In this document: one piece after another, positions 15,364-24,869 of the stretch
How the letters are laid out: every line of letters begins with the position of its first letter
Position numbering within the stretch: the first letter of the stretch is position 1
Assembly (NCBI RefSeq): GCF_027483985.1
Contig: NZ_JAIXTJ010000011.1
Location: 80,204-144,203, forward strand
Length of the DNA: 64,000 nucleotides
DNA from: Flavobacterium sp.
Lineage (GTDB): Bacteria; Bacteroidota; Bacteroidia; Flavobacteriales; Flavobacteriaceae
Reading direction: 5' to 3'
Notes under the pieces: model-generated
Databases searched by the model: none
Told to the model about the DNA's origin: nothing
What the model saw: only the letters and a program-made list of their open reading frames with translations
Made by a program: the position numbers and the translations under genes

Positions 15364-16620
15364 TTATTTTCCTCTAATAATTTCAACAGGATCAATTTTA
15401 CTGGCTTTGAGTGCTGGAAAAAGTCCGGCGATTATGGTAGTCAGCAATGCAAAAACAATTCCGATTACATAAAATAATGGATTGTAATTGATAGGATAAG
15501 TCTTTATGGTTGGCAATGAAGCCGTTTCAAACGGAATAATATCGATTATTGAAGAAAATACAAATCCGAAAATCAAACCAAATACACCACCAACCAAACC
15601 TATGATTAGCGCTAGGAAAATAAAAATCCATTTTACGTCTTTACCAGAAAAACCAGTTGCTTTTAATATGGCAATACTGTCCATCTTTTCAAAAATCATC
15701 ATGTTTAGAATATTATAAATTCCAAATCCGGCTACTATAAGCAACACAATACCAACAGCATAAGAAATAATACTTCTAACAGTACTTCCGGTTTCAAATT
15801 GTGCGTTTGCCGTTTGATAATCAATGGCATCTATATCAAATTTGTTTTGAAACTCTTTAGCAACATTTGGAGCAATGGTCATATCAAACAACTTTACTTG
15901 TATATCAGTAACATAATTAGTAGACTCACCAAGTAATTTCTGAGCTGTTGCCAAAGAGGTGTAGCTCATAGTATTATCAATGTCTGCAATACCCGATTGT
16001 GAAATTCCAACAATTTTTAATGATGCGAGGTTGCCTTTTGCGGAGGTCACCTTTATCACATCACCAAGCGTAAGTAACATTTTATCTGCCAATCCTTTAC
16101 CAATAATAATGCTGTTGTTTTGCATCAAATTAGCTACTTTACCTTCGATAATGTAATCGCTTATTTTGAATAATTTTTCTTCTGGCAAAACAGCAATTCC
16201 GTTAATAACTCCGGAGATTTCAATAGTTCCAGAATTAAAAAAAACAGGTACATTAATTTTGGGCGCCACATCAATAATTCGGTTATCTTGCTTTAAGTAA
16301 TTGATGATAGCTTGACTATTATAAATAGCTTTTCCTCTGTCTTTAGGTTTTACTGAACTTATAAAATTGGTACTATTTTTGTAATTTTCTGATAATAAAA
16401 TAGGCTGATTTAAAGTAGGTTTTATTTCGTTGTAAAGTCTGACATGCGCGGTCCGATTTAGCATTAATCCATCTAATAAATCGTTTAAACCATTCATAAA
16501 ACTCACTAAAGCGATAAACATTGCTATTCCGAAAGTAACTCCAACTGCAGCCACAATCGTTTGCTTGAGTCGCGCTTTAAGTAAATGAAGGGCAATATTA
16601 AAAATTAGTTTGAAATTCAT
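15364..16620 (-). CDS. ABC transporter permease (FtsX/MacB-like)
   Basis: 418 residues with the MacB layout: one N-terminal transmembrane helix, a periplasmic domain of about 250 residues (roughly 45-290), then three C-terminal helices. Ends with PALKASKIDPVEIIRGK, the family's conserved C-terminal motif. It should transmit mechanical work from the ATPase to the adaptor outside the inner membrane. Its ATG shares one base with the stop of the adaptor gene, so translation is coupled. Confidence 0.9.
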   Translation of the reverse strand: MNFKLIFNIALHLLKARLKQTIVAAVGVTFGIAMFIALVSFMNGLNDLLDGLMLNRTAHVRLYNEIKPTLNQPILLSENYKNSTNFISSVKPKDRGKAIYNSQAIINYLKQDNRIIDVAPKINVPVFFNSGTIEISGVINGIAVLPEEKLFKISDYIIEGKVANLMQNNSIIIGKGLADKMLLTLGDVIKVTSAKGNLASLKIVGISQSGIADIDNTMSYTSLATAQKLLGESTNYVTDIQVKLFDMTIAPNVAKEFQNKFDIDAIDYQTANAQFETGSTVRSIISYAVGIVLLIVAGFGIYNILNMMIFEKMDSIAILKATGFSGKDVKWIFIFLALIIGLVGGVFGLIFGFVFSSIIDIIPFETASLPTIKTYPINYNPLFYVIGIVFALLTTIIAGLFPALKASKIDPVEIIRGK

Positions 16621-17711
16621 TATTGCGGTAAATAAATGGTTTCGTCAACCGTTAGTCCTGATAGTATTTCAGCATTTTGATAATCGCTTAATCCCACTTT
16701 TACTTTTCGTTTCTCGTCTTTGTTTACCAAAACATATTCGCCATCAATAAGATAACTTTTCGGAATCGTAATTACGTCTTTTCTAACCCTTATCACAATG
16801 TTAGCTTCGGTAGTTAAATTTGGATATAATTGCAGTGGTGACTTTATAAAATGAGCTTCTACCTTGAAAGTTCTAGAACGTTCGTCCATAATTGGGTAAA
16901 TTTTATCAACCGTTGCTTCAAAAACTTTACCCTTATAACTGTCCATACTTACCAGCATCGTTTGACCCAGTTTTACTCGAACCATATCGTTTTCATCTAC
17001 CTCCAATTCAAGTAAATACGAATCTTTTTTTCCGATAATGGCTAGTGGTGTTTGTGTAGTAACCATAGCGCCTTTTTTGACTAAAACATCAAATAACTCG
17101 CCGTAGAAAGCACTTTTGATGATATAATCCGCTTTGGTTTTTTGGCTAATTTTTAAATTAATACTGTTACGAGATTGGTCATTTTGCACTTGTGATTTAA
17201 GCTGCGCCAATTGTTTTACCGACGCTTCATAACTGGATTTCGAATTTTTATAAGCCAATTCAATCCGTTCATAATCGACTTCAGAAATTATATTGTATTT
17301 CTTGATGTTTTTATTTCGATTATAGATAGATAAATCCAATGCCAATTTATCCTTAGCAGCTTGAACCTTAGTTTCCATTTCGGAAATTTTATCTTGAATG
17401 TACTTATTGTCTTGTTTGCTTAATTGATAGGCAAGTTGCGCATTTTCTGTAGTAAGATTTGCCTTATCACTCTCAATTTGAAACAAAGCTTGCCCTTCGG
17501 AAATTGTTTGTCCTACCTCAGCATTGACCGATTGTAAAACACCATTGACCGTCGAGAAAACAATATATTGATTTTCGGCTTTTACAATACCCGATGCATA
17601 AACACTTTCAGTAACATTACCTTTTTTGGGCTGTGTTTTGGTAACCTCCTTTTTGGAACAAGAAACAAATAGAAAACAGATGGCAAGTGATGAAATGAGA
17701 GAATTTCGCAT
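16620..17711 (-). CDS. Periplasmic adaptor lipoprotein (MacA/HlyD-type)
   Basis: 363 residues with lipobox FVSC (acylated Cys18), so an inner-membrane-anchored lipoprotein. Seen: barrel-sandwich half GIVKAENQYIVFSTVNGVL, a long coiled-coil hairpin (about 95-185), the second lipoyl half, and a beta-barrel region VDENDMVRVKLGQ. This is the membrane-fusion protein of a MacAB-type tripartite pump. No outer-membrane factor gene is adjacent; a TolC-like partner must be elsewhere. First gene of the operon. Confidence 0.9.
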   Translation of the reverse strand: MRNSLISSLAICFLFVSCSKKEVTKTQPKKGNVTESVYASGIVKAENQYIVFSTVNGVLQSVNAEVGQTISEGQALFQIESDKANLTTENAQLAYQLSKQDNKYIQDKISEMETKVQAAKDKLALDLSIYNRNKNIKKYNIISEVDYERIELAYKNSKSSYEASVKQLAQLKSQVQNDQSRNSINLKISQKTKADYIIKSAFYGELFDVLVKKGAMVTTQTPLAIIGKKDSYLLELEVDENDMVRVKLGQTMLVSMDSYKGKVFEATVDKIYPIMDERSRTFKVEAHFIKSPLQLYPNLTTEANIVIRVRKDVITIPKSYLIDGEYVLVNKDEKRKVKVGLSDYQNAEILSGLTVDETIYLPQ

Positions 17712-17782
17712 TTGATAGGATTTTAAACGAGTGTACTCGCCTATCTAAGATACGAAAAATTAATGACATTCGGAAGTATTAC

Positions 17783-18820
17783 TTATATTAATTTACAGTC
17801 CCAAATTAAAGATGAATTGTATGCAATTTGTCCCTTAACAACTTCCAACGGACAATCAAAATTGTTGGTATAAAGTCCGCCTGTACCCAATCCTTGAGGC
17901 ATCGGATTTTGTTGTAAAAACGTCCATTGTGCGATAGCATTCAAACCAATATTACTCTCTAAAGCAGAGGTAATCCACCAACCAATGTTGTACTTTTTAG
18001 CAAGCGTAATCCATTCGGATGTGCCTTTAAATCCACCCACAAAACTAGGTTTCAAAATGATGTATTGCGGTTGAATTTTTAGCAAAAGTTGCTCCTTATC
18101 TTCATACGAAAACACTCCAATAAGCTCTTCATCTAAAGCGATGGGGAATGGAGTAGTTTTACACAGCTCTGCCATAGTGTCAGTATGATTTTTAGCAATA
18201 GGTTGCTCGATACTATGTAATTTATAACCAGCTAATTGATTTAATTTATTTAAAGCTTCAGATTCACTAAAAGCACCGTTGGCATCTACTCTGATTTCGA
18301 TAGTATTTTCATCAAAATTTTGACGAATAAAGTGTAATAAATCGAGTTCTTTTTGAAAATCGATTGCCCCAATTTTTAATTTTACGCAATGGAATCCTTG
18401 TGCTAATTTTTCTTCAATTTGCTCCTTCATAAAAACCTCATCACCCATCCAAACCAAACCATTAATATCCATATTTTTTTTGCCATCAGTAAACTCCGAT
18501 GGAAACAATAAAAAAGGGTTTTCAGATGCTAAAGATTGGAATGCCATTTCTACTCCAAATTGAATCGAAGGAAACTCCAAAAGCGCTTCCCAAAGTTGGT
18601 CTTTACCTAAGTGAATGTTTTGGCAAGTCCATTGTAATTGTTCTTCATAATCAGGTCGATCATCAGCACTTAATCCGCGTAGTATTCCGCACTCACCTAT
18701 TCCTTTTTTTCCGTTCTCTTCTAGAATGATGAACCACGTTTCTTTTTCGTTCATAACGCCTCTAGAAGTTCCAGAAGGTCGTTTGAAGTCTAGGATGTAT
18801 TTTTGGTAAGTAGCTTTCAT
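17783..18820 (-). CDS. menC: o-succinylbenzoate synthase
   Basis: 345-residue enolase-superfamily enzyme that dehydrates SHCHC to o-succinylbenzoate in menaquinone synthesis. Catalytic set seen: KLK at 147-149, Asp179 (VDAN), Glu205 (IEQP), Asp230 (ALDEE) and Lys257 (LKPS), all in the expected order. menA and menB lie 2.2 and 6 kb away on the same strand and menD at 36.8 kb. No menE is present downstream; the ABC efflux operon follows instead. The start at 18820 is the only good ATG. Confidence 0.93.
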   Translation of the reverse strand: MKATYQKYILDFKRPSGTSRGVMNEKETWFIILEENGKKGIGECGILRGLSADDRPDYEEQLQWTCQNIHLGKDQLWEALLEFPSIQFGVEMAFQSLASENPFLLFPSEFTDGKKNMDINGLVWMGDEVFMKEQIEEKLAQGFHCVKLKIGAIDFQKELDLLHFIRQNFDENTIEIRVDANGAFSESEALNKLNQLAGYKLHSIEQPIAKNHTDTMAELCKTTPFPIALDEELIGVFSYEDKEQLLLKIQPQYIILKPSFVGGFKGTSEWITLAKKYNIGWWITSALESNIGLNAIAQWTFLQQNPMPQGLGTGGLYTNNFDCPLEVVKGQIAYNSSLIWDCKLI

Positions 18821-18879
18821 TTTGGATCGTTAGATTTTTGGATTTTTGGATTGTTACATTATCCCATTTCATCAATAAT

Positions 18880-20106
18880 TTATTCGATAATACGCGAAAT
18901 CTTCTCGAAGTTCTCTAAGGGTAAACCGAACTTCTGGAATTCTTTGAAATCGATCGCTACTTGATTGGCCCAAGTTGTGTTCGCATCAATATTCTGCTTT
19001 GCAAACTTTTTGTGAATTTCTTTGGCTTGCGACACACGGTTGGTAAACATATAAACGTGTGCCAACTTCATTTGTATAAGAACATCTGTTGGATTAAGTT
19101 TTGCTGCTTTGTTATAAGACTCTTCGGCTTTAACAAATTGTTTGGTTACCAAATAATAACCACCTAACAAAGCGTAATCGGCTTCTGTAGCTTTGTTTTT
19201 ATTAATAATATCAGTCGTAATGACTTCTATTGCTTCTTTGATTTTTCCTTTGTTAAATAATGCCGACGATTTAGCTCTAATGGCATCGTAAAACTTATTG
19301 ATTTCGCCTGTTTGCTTCAAACTCTCTTCGGTAGCTAGATTTATAGCACGTGTTTTTTCGATAGCAAGCAATTGGTTGAATTCACTGGCTTTGTATTTTT
19401 TTGAAATAGTTTCTATGAATAAGGCATAAAACTCTTCTTTTTTGGAAAGTGTTTTAACCAAATCAATAGCTTGAGCTGTTTTTAGTAAGTCTTTTTTGGT
19501 TTCACTGTTCCATCCACGACTGGCTTTGTTGTCAATCCAAGGCACTACTTCAAATACCACTTTTTCTTTCATTACCCAATTATCGCTTTCGAAAACAAAG
19601 TACAAGTTTTGAGTTTTAGCCGTGAAACAATCAGAATCTTTGGCTTTAAGCAAACGAGCTTCTTTATTTACCGGTGTTTCTTGATACAAACAAGCTTTGC
19701 TAGGTTTATCTGCTGTTAAAAACTCCTCTGCCTCTTTTAATTGCGAGAAAATAGCATATTTAGATTTGTCGTCACCTGAAATAGTAGAGGCCAAAAAAAT
19801 CACTCCAGCGGTTCCTTGACTAATTCCTGTAGGATCCGGAATGGCTTTTAAAACCGATACTAAACTCGAAGAAACTTTTTGATTATCATCGAGAAGCGTG
19901 ATTCTGTAAACAATTTCTGTTGTTCCTTCAGGGAAATCGGCAGTTTTTACAATTTTCTTTTCGCCTGCTTTTAGTATGATGGTTTCGTTGGTCGTACGAA
20001 TATTATCCCAATAACCGTCTTTAGATTGCGCAGCAACAATGGTTGTAATTAAAAGGAAGGTAACAATTTTGATTTTTCTAAGTATTACTTGATAGGATTT
20101 GATCAT
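18880..20106 (-). CDS. Exported TPR-containing protein
   Basis: 408 residues from ATG 20106 (a second possible ATG at 20130 adds eight residues). N-terminal signal segment IKIVTFLLITTIVAAQS. A beta-rich domain of about 200 residues follows, then helical repeats; the C-terminal third (about 290-385) contains at least two tetratricopeptide-like units (YALLGGYYLVTKQFVKAEES, DVLIQMKLAHVYMFTNRVSQ). No enzyme motif is seen. The TPRs suggest a scaffold in the periplasm. It sits between menC and the UPF0173 hydrolase but has no evident link to quinone synthesis. A small ACCTGTCAGGT-plus-T8 hairpin near 20215-20235 separates it from the hydrolase gene. Confidence 0.72.
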   Translation of the reverse strand: MIKSYQVILRKIKIVTFLLITTIVAAQSKDGYWDNIRTTNETIILKAGEKKIVKTADFPEGTTEIVYRITLLDDNQKVSSSLVSVLKAIPDPTGISQGTAGVIFLASTISGDDKSKYAIFSQLKEAEEFLTADKPSKACLYQETPVNKEARLLKAKDSDCFTAKTQNLYFVFESDNWVMKEKVVFEVVPWIDNKASRGWNSETKKDLLKTAQAIDLVKTLSKKEEFYALFIETISKKYKASEFNQLLAIEKTRAINLATEESLKQTGEINKFYDAIRAKSSALFNKGKIKEAIEVITTDIINKNKATEADYALLGGYYLVTKQFVKAEESYNKAAKLNPTDVLIQMKLAHVYMFTNRVSQAKEIHKKFAKQNIDANTTWANQVAIDFKEFQKFGLPLENFEKISRIIE

Positions 20107-20296
20107 CAATTGGAGTTTAGTGAATGTCATTTAAGAACTTTATTTTCGAAAAAATGAGTTTGATTTTACCTCAGTAAATCACTTTTTAGTTTAAAAATTT
20201 ATACCTATCGAGTTTAAAAAAAACCTGACAGGTATAAAATAATTAAACTATCAAGAATTGGTTCTAGAGCAATTACCATACCAATCCTTTTGAGCA

Positions 20297-20974
20297 TTAT
20301 AGTTGGATGCTTTGTCCGATTTCAAGAAGCATTAAATCTTTTCCGGCATTAAAGAATTTCTTTTTGGCATCGTCGTGGTTGATTTCGATATATCCAAAAG
20401 TATCAAAGTGAACTCCAAGTATTTTATCACATTCCACAAAATCTGCTGCGATTATAGCATCTTCCACATCCATAGTAAAATTGTTACCTATAGAAAGAAT
20501 TGCTAAATCTAATTTAGTACGCATCGGAATAAGTTTCATATCCATAGTAAGCGCTGTATCTCCAGAAATGTAGATGTTTTTGTGTTCGCCTTCGATAACA
20601 AAACCACAAGGATTACCACCATAACTACCATCAGGAAACGAGCTTGAATGCACTGCGTTTACCAATTTAACTTTACCAAAATCAAATTGCCAGCTACCGC
20701 CATGGTTCATTGGATGAAACTTAAAGCCTTTTGCACCATAATGGGTTGCTACTTCATAAGTCGAGATGATTGTAGCTTCGGTTTGCTTTGCAATAGCTTC
20801 TACATCTAAAATATGGTCTTGATGCGCGTGCGTTAATAAAATATAATCCGCTTTAAGCGTAGCAATATCAATGTGACTTGCTTTTGGATTTCCGGTGATG
20901 AATGGGTCAACAATAATGGTTTTTCCGCTAACTTCAATCGATAGACTTGCGTGTCCGTAAAATGTAATTTTCAT
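20297..20974 (-). CDS. Metal-dependent hydrolase, UPF0173 (metallo-beta-lactamase fold)
   Basis: 225 residues. MBL-fold metal motif HAHQDH (49-54), a further His at NHGGSW (about 90), Asp in ISGDTA (about 139) and a late His in LGVHFDTF. Complete for a two-metal hydrolase. This is the short UPF0173 (YtkL-like) family; substrate unknown. It lies 70 bp downstream of menA on the same strand, and I recall such a gene beside men genes in related flavobacteria, so a link to quinone metabolism or just a stable neighbourhood is possible. Confidence 0.88.
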   Translation of the reverse strand: MKITFYGHASLSIEVSGKTIIVDPFITGNPKASHIDIATLKADYILLTHAHQDHILDVEAIAKQTEATIISTYEVATHYGAKGFKFHPMNHGGSWQFDFGKVKLVNAVHSSSFPDGSYGGNPCGFVIEGEHKNIYISGDTALTMDMKLIPMRTKLDLAILSIGNNFTMDVEDAIIAADFVECDKILGVHFDTFGYIEINHDDAKKKFFNAGKDLMLLEIGQSIQL

Positions 20975-21043
20975 AGTAGTAATATTTATTTGTTTGCAAT
21001 TTTAATTTCTGGTACTCTAGTTGGTATTTGAATGAACTATCTA

Positions 21044-22000
21044 CTAATTAGTGTAAAAAATCAAAAAGTCAGATAGTAAATAGATTAGCGATAAAGACAA
21101 TAAAATAGATAATAAAAACGTACTTAATGCTAATTTTTTTAATTCAGGATCTAATAATTTAGGCTCTTTATTCTTTGCAACTCTTGTTAAATGTGCAATA
21201 ATCGGAACATAAGCAATTAAGAAAAAATACAAATCAAAATTAAAACGATTCGGATTTGGATCGCGGTAGCTAAAATCGAAAATCAACACAAAAGCCAACA
21301 TCAACACCATTGCCGTAATGATTAGGAAAAAGTGGTATTTTTTGGCCCAAGCGCCACCATTTTTTACAACAATGGTATTTTTACCAGATTTTCTATCTGA
21401 TTCTTCGTCGCGCATGTTGTTCAGGTTTAAAACTCCAACACTTAGCAGACCAATGGCCGTTGCCGGAAGGAACAGCAGCCAATCTATTTGTTTAGCAAAC
21501 ATAAAATATACACCAAAAGTACTCACAATTCCGAAAAAGGTAAAGACAAAAACATCGCCTAATCCTCGATATCCGTATGGATTTTTTCCCACAGTATAAC
21601 GAATAGCCGACGCTATAGCTAATATCCCTAAAACAAAGAAAATAATTGAATACAGAAAGTATTTCCCTTTAAACGAAACATAAATCAACAGCATAGCCGA
21701 AACTAACGTTAGAAATGCCGTAATGAAAATAGCATATCTCATTTCGCCTGGCGTAATCAATCCGCTTTGAATAGCACGTTTCGGACCAATTCTATCTTCA
21801 TTGTCGGTGCCTTTGACACCATCGCCATAGTCATTGGCAAAATTGGATAGTATTTGTAGTCCTAAAGTAGTAGAAAGTGCCAAAATCACAATTTTCCAGT
21901 TGAAAATTCCTTGTGACATTGCATAGAAACTTCCGACCAATATTCCAGATACAGAAAGTGGTAAGGTTCTAACTCGAGCGGCTTCAATCCAGTGTTTCAT
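21044..22000 (-). CDS. menA: 1,4-dihydroxy-2-naphthoate polyprenyltransferase
   Basis: 318-residue UbiA-family membrane enzyme with about nine helices. First Asp-rich motif NDYGDGVKGTD (56-66), second motif NNMRDEESDRKSG (about 193-205) for the prenyl diphosphate and magnesium. It attaches the isoprenoid tail to DHNA in the inner membrane, the penultimate step of menaquinone synthesis. Same strand as menB, menC and menD. Full length. Confidence 0.93.
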   Translation of the reverse strand: MKHWIEAARVRTLPLSVSGILVGSFYAMSQGIFNWKIVILALSTTLGLQILSNFANDYGDGVKGTDNEDRIGPKRAIQSGLITPGEMRYAIFITAFLTLVSAMLLIYVSFKGKYFLYSIIFFVLGILAIASAIRYTVGKNPYGYRGLGDVFVFTFFGIVSTFGVYFMFAKQIDWLLFLPATAIGLLSVGVLNLNNMRDEESDRKSGKNTIVVKNGGAWAKKYHFFLIITAMVLMLAFVLIFDFSYRDPNPNRFNFDLYFFLIAYVPIIAHLTRVAKNKEPKLLDPELKKLALSTFLLSILLSLSLIYLLSDFLIFYTN

Positions 22001-22087
22001 TTTATTTTTTATTTTGTTATTAGTTGTCAGTTTTCGTTTTCAGTTGCTTGACTAATCACTCCTCACTGCTTACTTTTTTACTAAAAT

Positions 22088-23593
22088 TTACATCCAATTG
22101 CTGTCGGACGTTTCAATTTCGTAAAGCCAAAGGTTTACGTATTCTTTTATTTTATCGTATTTTCCTAAATAAAAAGTCAGGTTACCACCAGCGGTATGCA
22201 AGGTAATCGAACCAATATTTAAATTTTTATGCCAAAACAATTGTGATGTTGTAATGGCTTGTATTTTCTTGATTTCTATGATTTCGTTGTCGATATCCCA
22301 CGGACCGCTTTGCTTTATTATATGGTTATTACTTACGAATAACTTATAATTTCTGAATCCAAAAATAGCAATCAATAACAAGAATACCGTATAAAAAATT
22401 GCAAAATGCGAATAATTAAAAACGGTCGCGTCAACTTTTAAACCAATGATAAAAAATCCTGTTAAAGGTACGATAATCGACAAGAAGATTGAAAATACTA
22501 ATTTTCTAAAATTAGGACGCATCATTACGCCTTTTTCTGGCAACTCATTGAATAATAAATTTAATATTTTATCGCGCTCAAAGGCATTGCAACCAGGAAC
22601 TTCAATTAAACTTTTCTTTTGTTTCTTCTCATCGCTAAAGGCCTGCTTTATTTTGATTTCTAAAACATCAAGTTTTCTTTGAAAATAATTACTCGAAACG
22701 GTTACAATTTGCACTTTTTCAGGTTTTAGAATTGTGCTTTCTGTATTAATTAATCCATATGAAATTAATAAAGAACCTTTTTGTTTAGTAATGGCATAAT
22801 TAAAATACTTCACAACGGTTCGGAAAATATTAATTACAAATACTATAGTAAATAAAACCACTACAAAAATAAGAAAAGAATAAATTACAGGATAGCCGCT
22901 TAGCGCACTTTCAATTTTATCTTCATCGATGAAGTCATCCTTTCCTATTTGATGTAAATTTTCAATAATGGTAAAAAAGAAGGTCAGAATTAATCCGATG
23001 CTTTTAACATAGTTTGAAGTAATTCCGACTTTAAAAAGGCTTACTAAATTGATTTTTAGAAAAGGATGGCTAGTAGTTAGTTCTACTTGCTGCTCGATTT
23101 CGACGGTATCAATTTCGGAAGCAACTTTTGTTTCGTTATCCAACAATTTAGCTTTTAGAGCCAAGGCTAAAGAATGGGAAATGGCTTTGATATTACCTTC
23201 TTTTTTGTCGCTTCCAGCGGTATCTACATTTAATTCGTAAACGCCGATAAGTCGTTGTATAAGATTTTGGTGAATATTTACTTGTTGGATTTTATTTAAC
23301 TGAATGGCTGTTTTAGTTTTATTGATAATTCCATCATTCACAATAAATTCATCATTAACTTCATCAATATAAAAAGTGAAGTTCAAATATTTCAAATAAG
23401 CTACCACGCCAACAATTGCGATCATTGCCAGAATTCCAAGGATGACATAAAGCTTACTTACACCATTTGATTTAATAAACCAAATAAAAATAATTGGAAG
23501 AAATGCCCTTGCAAAATGCTGCAACGAATCAACAAACATCACTAAGATTCCGATAGATGATTGACGTTGTGGTTGATTGAAATTGACTTCCAT
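22088..23593 (-). CDS. Bacterial PH-domain membrane protein (YdbT-like)
   Basis: 501 residues with paired hydrophobic helices (about 20-65, 205-260, 365-410), each pair followed by a bPH_2 (DUF304) domain. The repeated signature is IxLNKIQQVNIHQNLIQRL, KPEKVQIVTVSSNYFQRKL and IKKIQAITTSQLFWHK, so three PH units are present. These correspond to YdbT/YdbS pairs that sit in the membrane and are thought to bind lipid or support export. Its ATG overlaps the stop of the smaller PH gene by 1 bp, so both form one operon. Confidence 0.88.
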   Translation of the reverse strand: MEVNFNQPQRQSSIGILVMFVDSLQHFARAFLPIIFIWFIKSNGVSKLYVILGILAMIAIVGVVAYLKYLNFTFYIDEVNDEFIVNDGIINKTKTAIQLNKIQQVNIHQNLIQRLIGVYELNVDTAGSDKKEGNIKAISHSLALALKAKLLDNETKVASEIDTVEIEQQVELTTSHPFLKINLVSLFKVGITSNYVKSIGLILTFFFTIIENLHQIGKDDFIDEDKIESALSGYPVIYSFLIFVVVLFTIVFVINIFRTVVKYFNYAITKQKGSLLISYGLINTESTILKPEKVQIVTVSSNYFQRKLDVLEIKIKQAFSDEKKQKKSLIEVPGCNAFERDKILNLLFNELPEKGVMMRPNFRKLVFSIFLSIIVPLTGFFIIGLKVDATVFNYSHFAIFYTVFLLLIAIFGFRNYKLFVSNNHIIKQSGPWDIDNEIIEIKKIQAITTSQLFWHKNLNIGSITLHTAGGNLTFYLGKYDKIKEYVNLWLYEIETSDSNWM

Positions 23594-24114
23594 TAGAGTT
23601 GTTTTTGAATTTTACCCATTAGAAGTTGTTTGATGTTTTCGGCTTCTTCTTTGGTAATTCCTGGTATTTCTAGATCACTTGCATTTCCGCCAGCTGTAAA
23701 AATTTCTACTTTTGCTAAACCAAATAGCCTTGATACAAATCCTTCGTGAAGTGCTACGTGCTGTACTCTATTGTAAGGAATCACCATTGTATTGGTAGCA
23801 ATAATACCGCTTCTAAAAATTACATCGTGGGTTCTAAAAGCATACGCTTTCTTTTTGAAACCGAGTACGGATAAAAACAAGATGAAAAAAGACACTACTA
23901 CAACAACACTTCCTAATTGCATAGAAAACTTTGGAGAGATATTCTCCTTATCAAAAGACAATAATAAGAAAAAGCCAACGACTAAAACTGCAATAATTAT
24001 GAATGAATTGATTAAAACAACCCACAAATACTTTGGATGCAATGGTGTTAATGGCACTTCTTCATATCGAGGAAGTTGTTTGGTGTTGATGACTTCGTTA
24101 GTAAAATCTTCCAT
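23593..24114 (-). CDS. Bacterial PH-domain membrane protein (YdbS-like)
   Basis: 173 residues: N-terminal cytosolic stretch, two transmembrane helices (about 31-52 and 65-85), then one bPH_2 domain with MVIPYNRVQHVALHEGFVSR and the strand VEIFTAGGNASDL. The domain order and the overlap with the large three-PH protein identify the YdbS/YdbT pair. Starts 2 bp after the stop of the outer-membrane-protein gene upstream, so all three are probably co-transcribed. Confidence 0.88.
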   Translation of the reverse strand: MEDFTNEVINTKQLPRYEEVPLTPLHPKYLWVVLINSFIIIAVLVVGFFLLLSFDKENISPKFSMQLGSVVVVVSFFILFLSVLGFKKKAYAFRTHDVIFRSGIIATNTMVIPYNRVQHVALHEGFVSRLFGLAKVEIFTAGGNASDLEIPGITKEEAENIKQLLMGKIQKQL

Positions 24115-24116
24115 AT

Positions 24117-24719
24117 TTAAAAGTTTAATCCAATTCCTAAAGCAATAAGGTGCGCAGTAGTATTAGTTTCTATTGGTAAAAGTTTATAATCAGCTTGAAA
24201 ATAAAATTCCTCTGAAAACATTAATCTACAACCCGGATTAATGGAAAAGCTGTTATAAGAATCGGTTTTAGTAAAAGTACCCGATTGAAACGCTGGATCC
24301 ATTGGGTCAAAAAGCGTTGGATTAGAGGTTTTGATGCTGTATTTGCTCGAAAAAAAGGAATAACCTAAATTTAAAAAAGGTTTGAACGATTTGCTCGCAT
24401 TTACTTCCAAACCAAAATTAGGATTAAGCATCAGTCGGTTTTTAAAATCAATTTGACTATTGCTTAAACGCGCTTGAAAATAATCCAATCCGATACCACC
24501 TAAAATACTGATGGATTCGTTTTGGTAAAGTTTATAATGTGCATTCAATCCAACTAATCCGTTATAATTATCGCTAACTATGTTATTGTTTCTTATGTTT
24601 CCTGTGTAATGCAAAGAAATCAAAAACTTATCCTCTTTAGCACTACTTTTATCTTGCGAATTAACGTTGAAAGTTAGTAAAATTAGAACACTTAAAATTA
24701 GTTTCTTTTTCATAATCAA
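24117..24719 (-). CDS. Outer-membrane beta-barrel protein, small
   Basis: 200 residues with signal peptide (KKKLILSVLILLTFNVNSQ); the real start may be the second ATG at 24713. The mature part is made of amphipathic beta strands with aromatic girdles and ends in LIALGIGLNF, the terminal-Phe signature of barrel proteins. About eight strands, resembling the OmpW/OprF-like Bacteroidota barrels. No specific substrate. First gene of the operon with the two PH-domain proteins. Confidence 0.78.
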   Translation of the reverse strand: MIMKKKLILSVLILLTFNVNSQDKSSAKEDKFLISLHYTGNIRNNNIVSDNYNGLVGLNAHYKLYQNESISILGGIGLDYFQARLSNSQIDFKNRLMLNPNFGLEVNASKSFKPFLNLGYSFFSSKYSIKTSNPTLFDPMDPAFQSGTFTKTDSYNSFSINPGCRLMFSEEFYFQADYKLLPIETNTTAHLIALGIGLNF

Positions 24720-24869
24720 AAATTAAATCATTTCTAGATAAAAACAGATTAACAATAAAATTAAACCTTGTATGAGATTACAACGGATTGACAAACTATA
24801 TATGTAAACTGACAACCGGCAACTGATAACTAACAACTAAATAACGTAAACTGACAACTGAACCCTAAA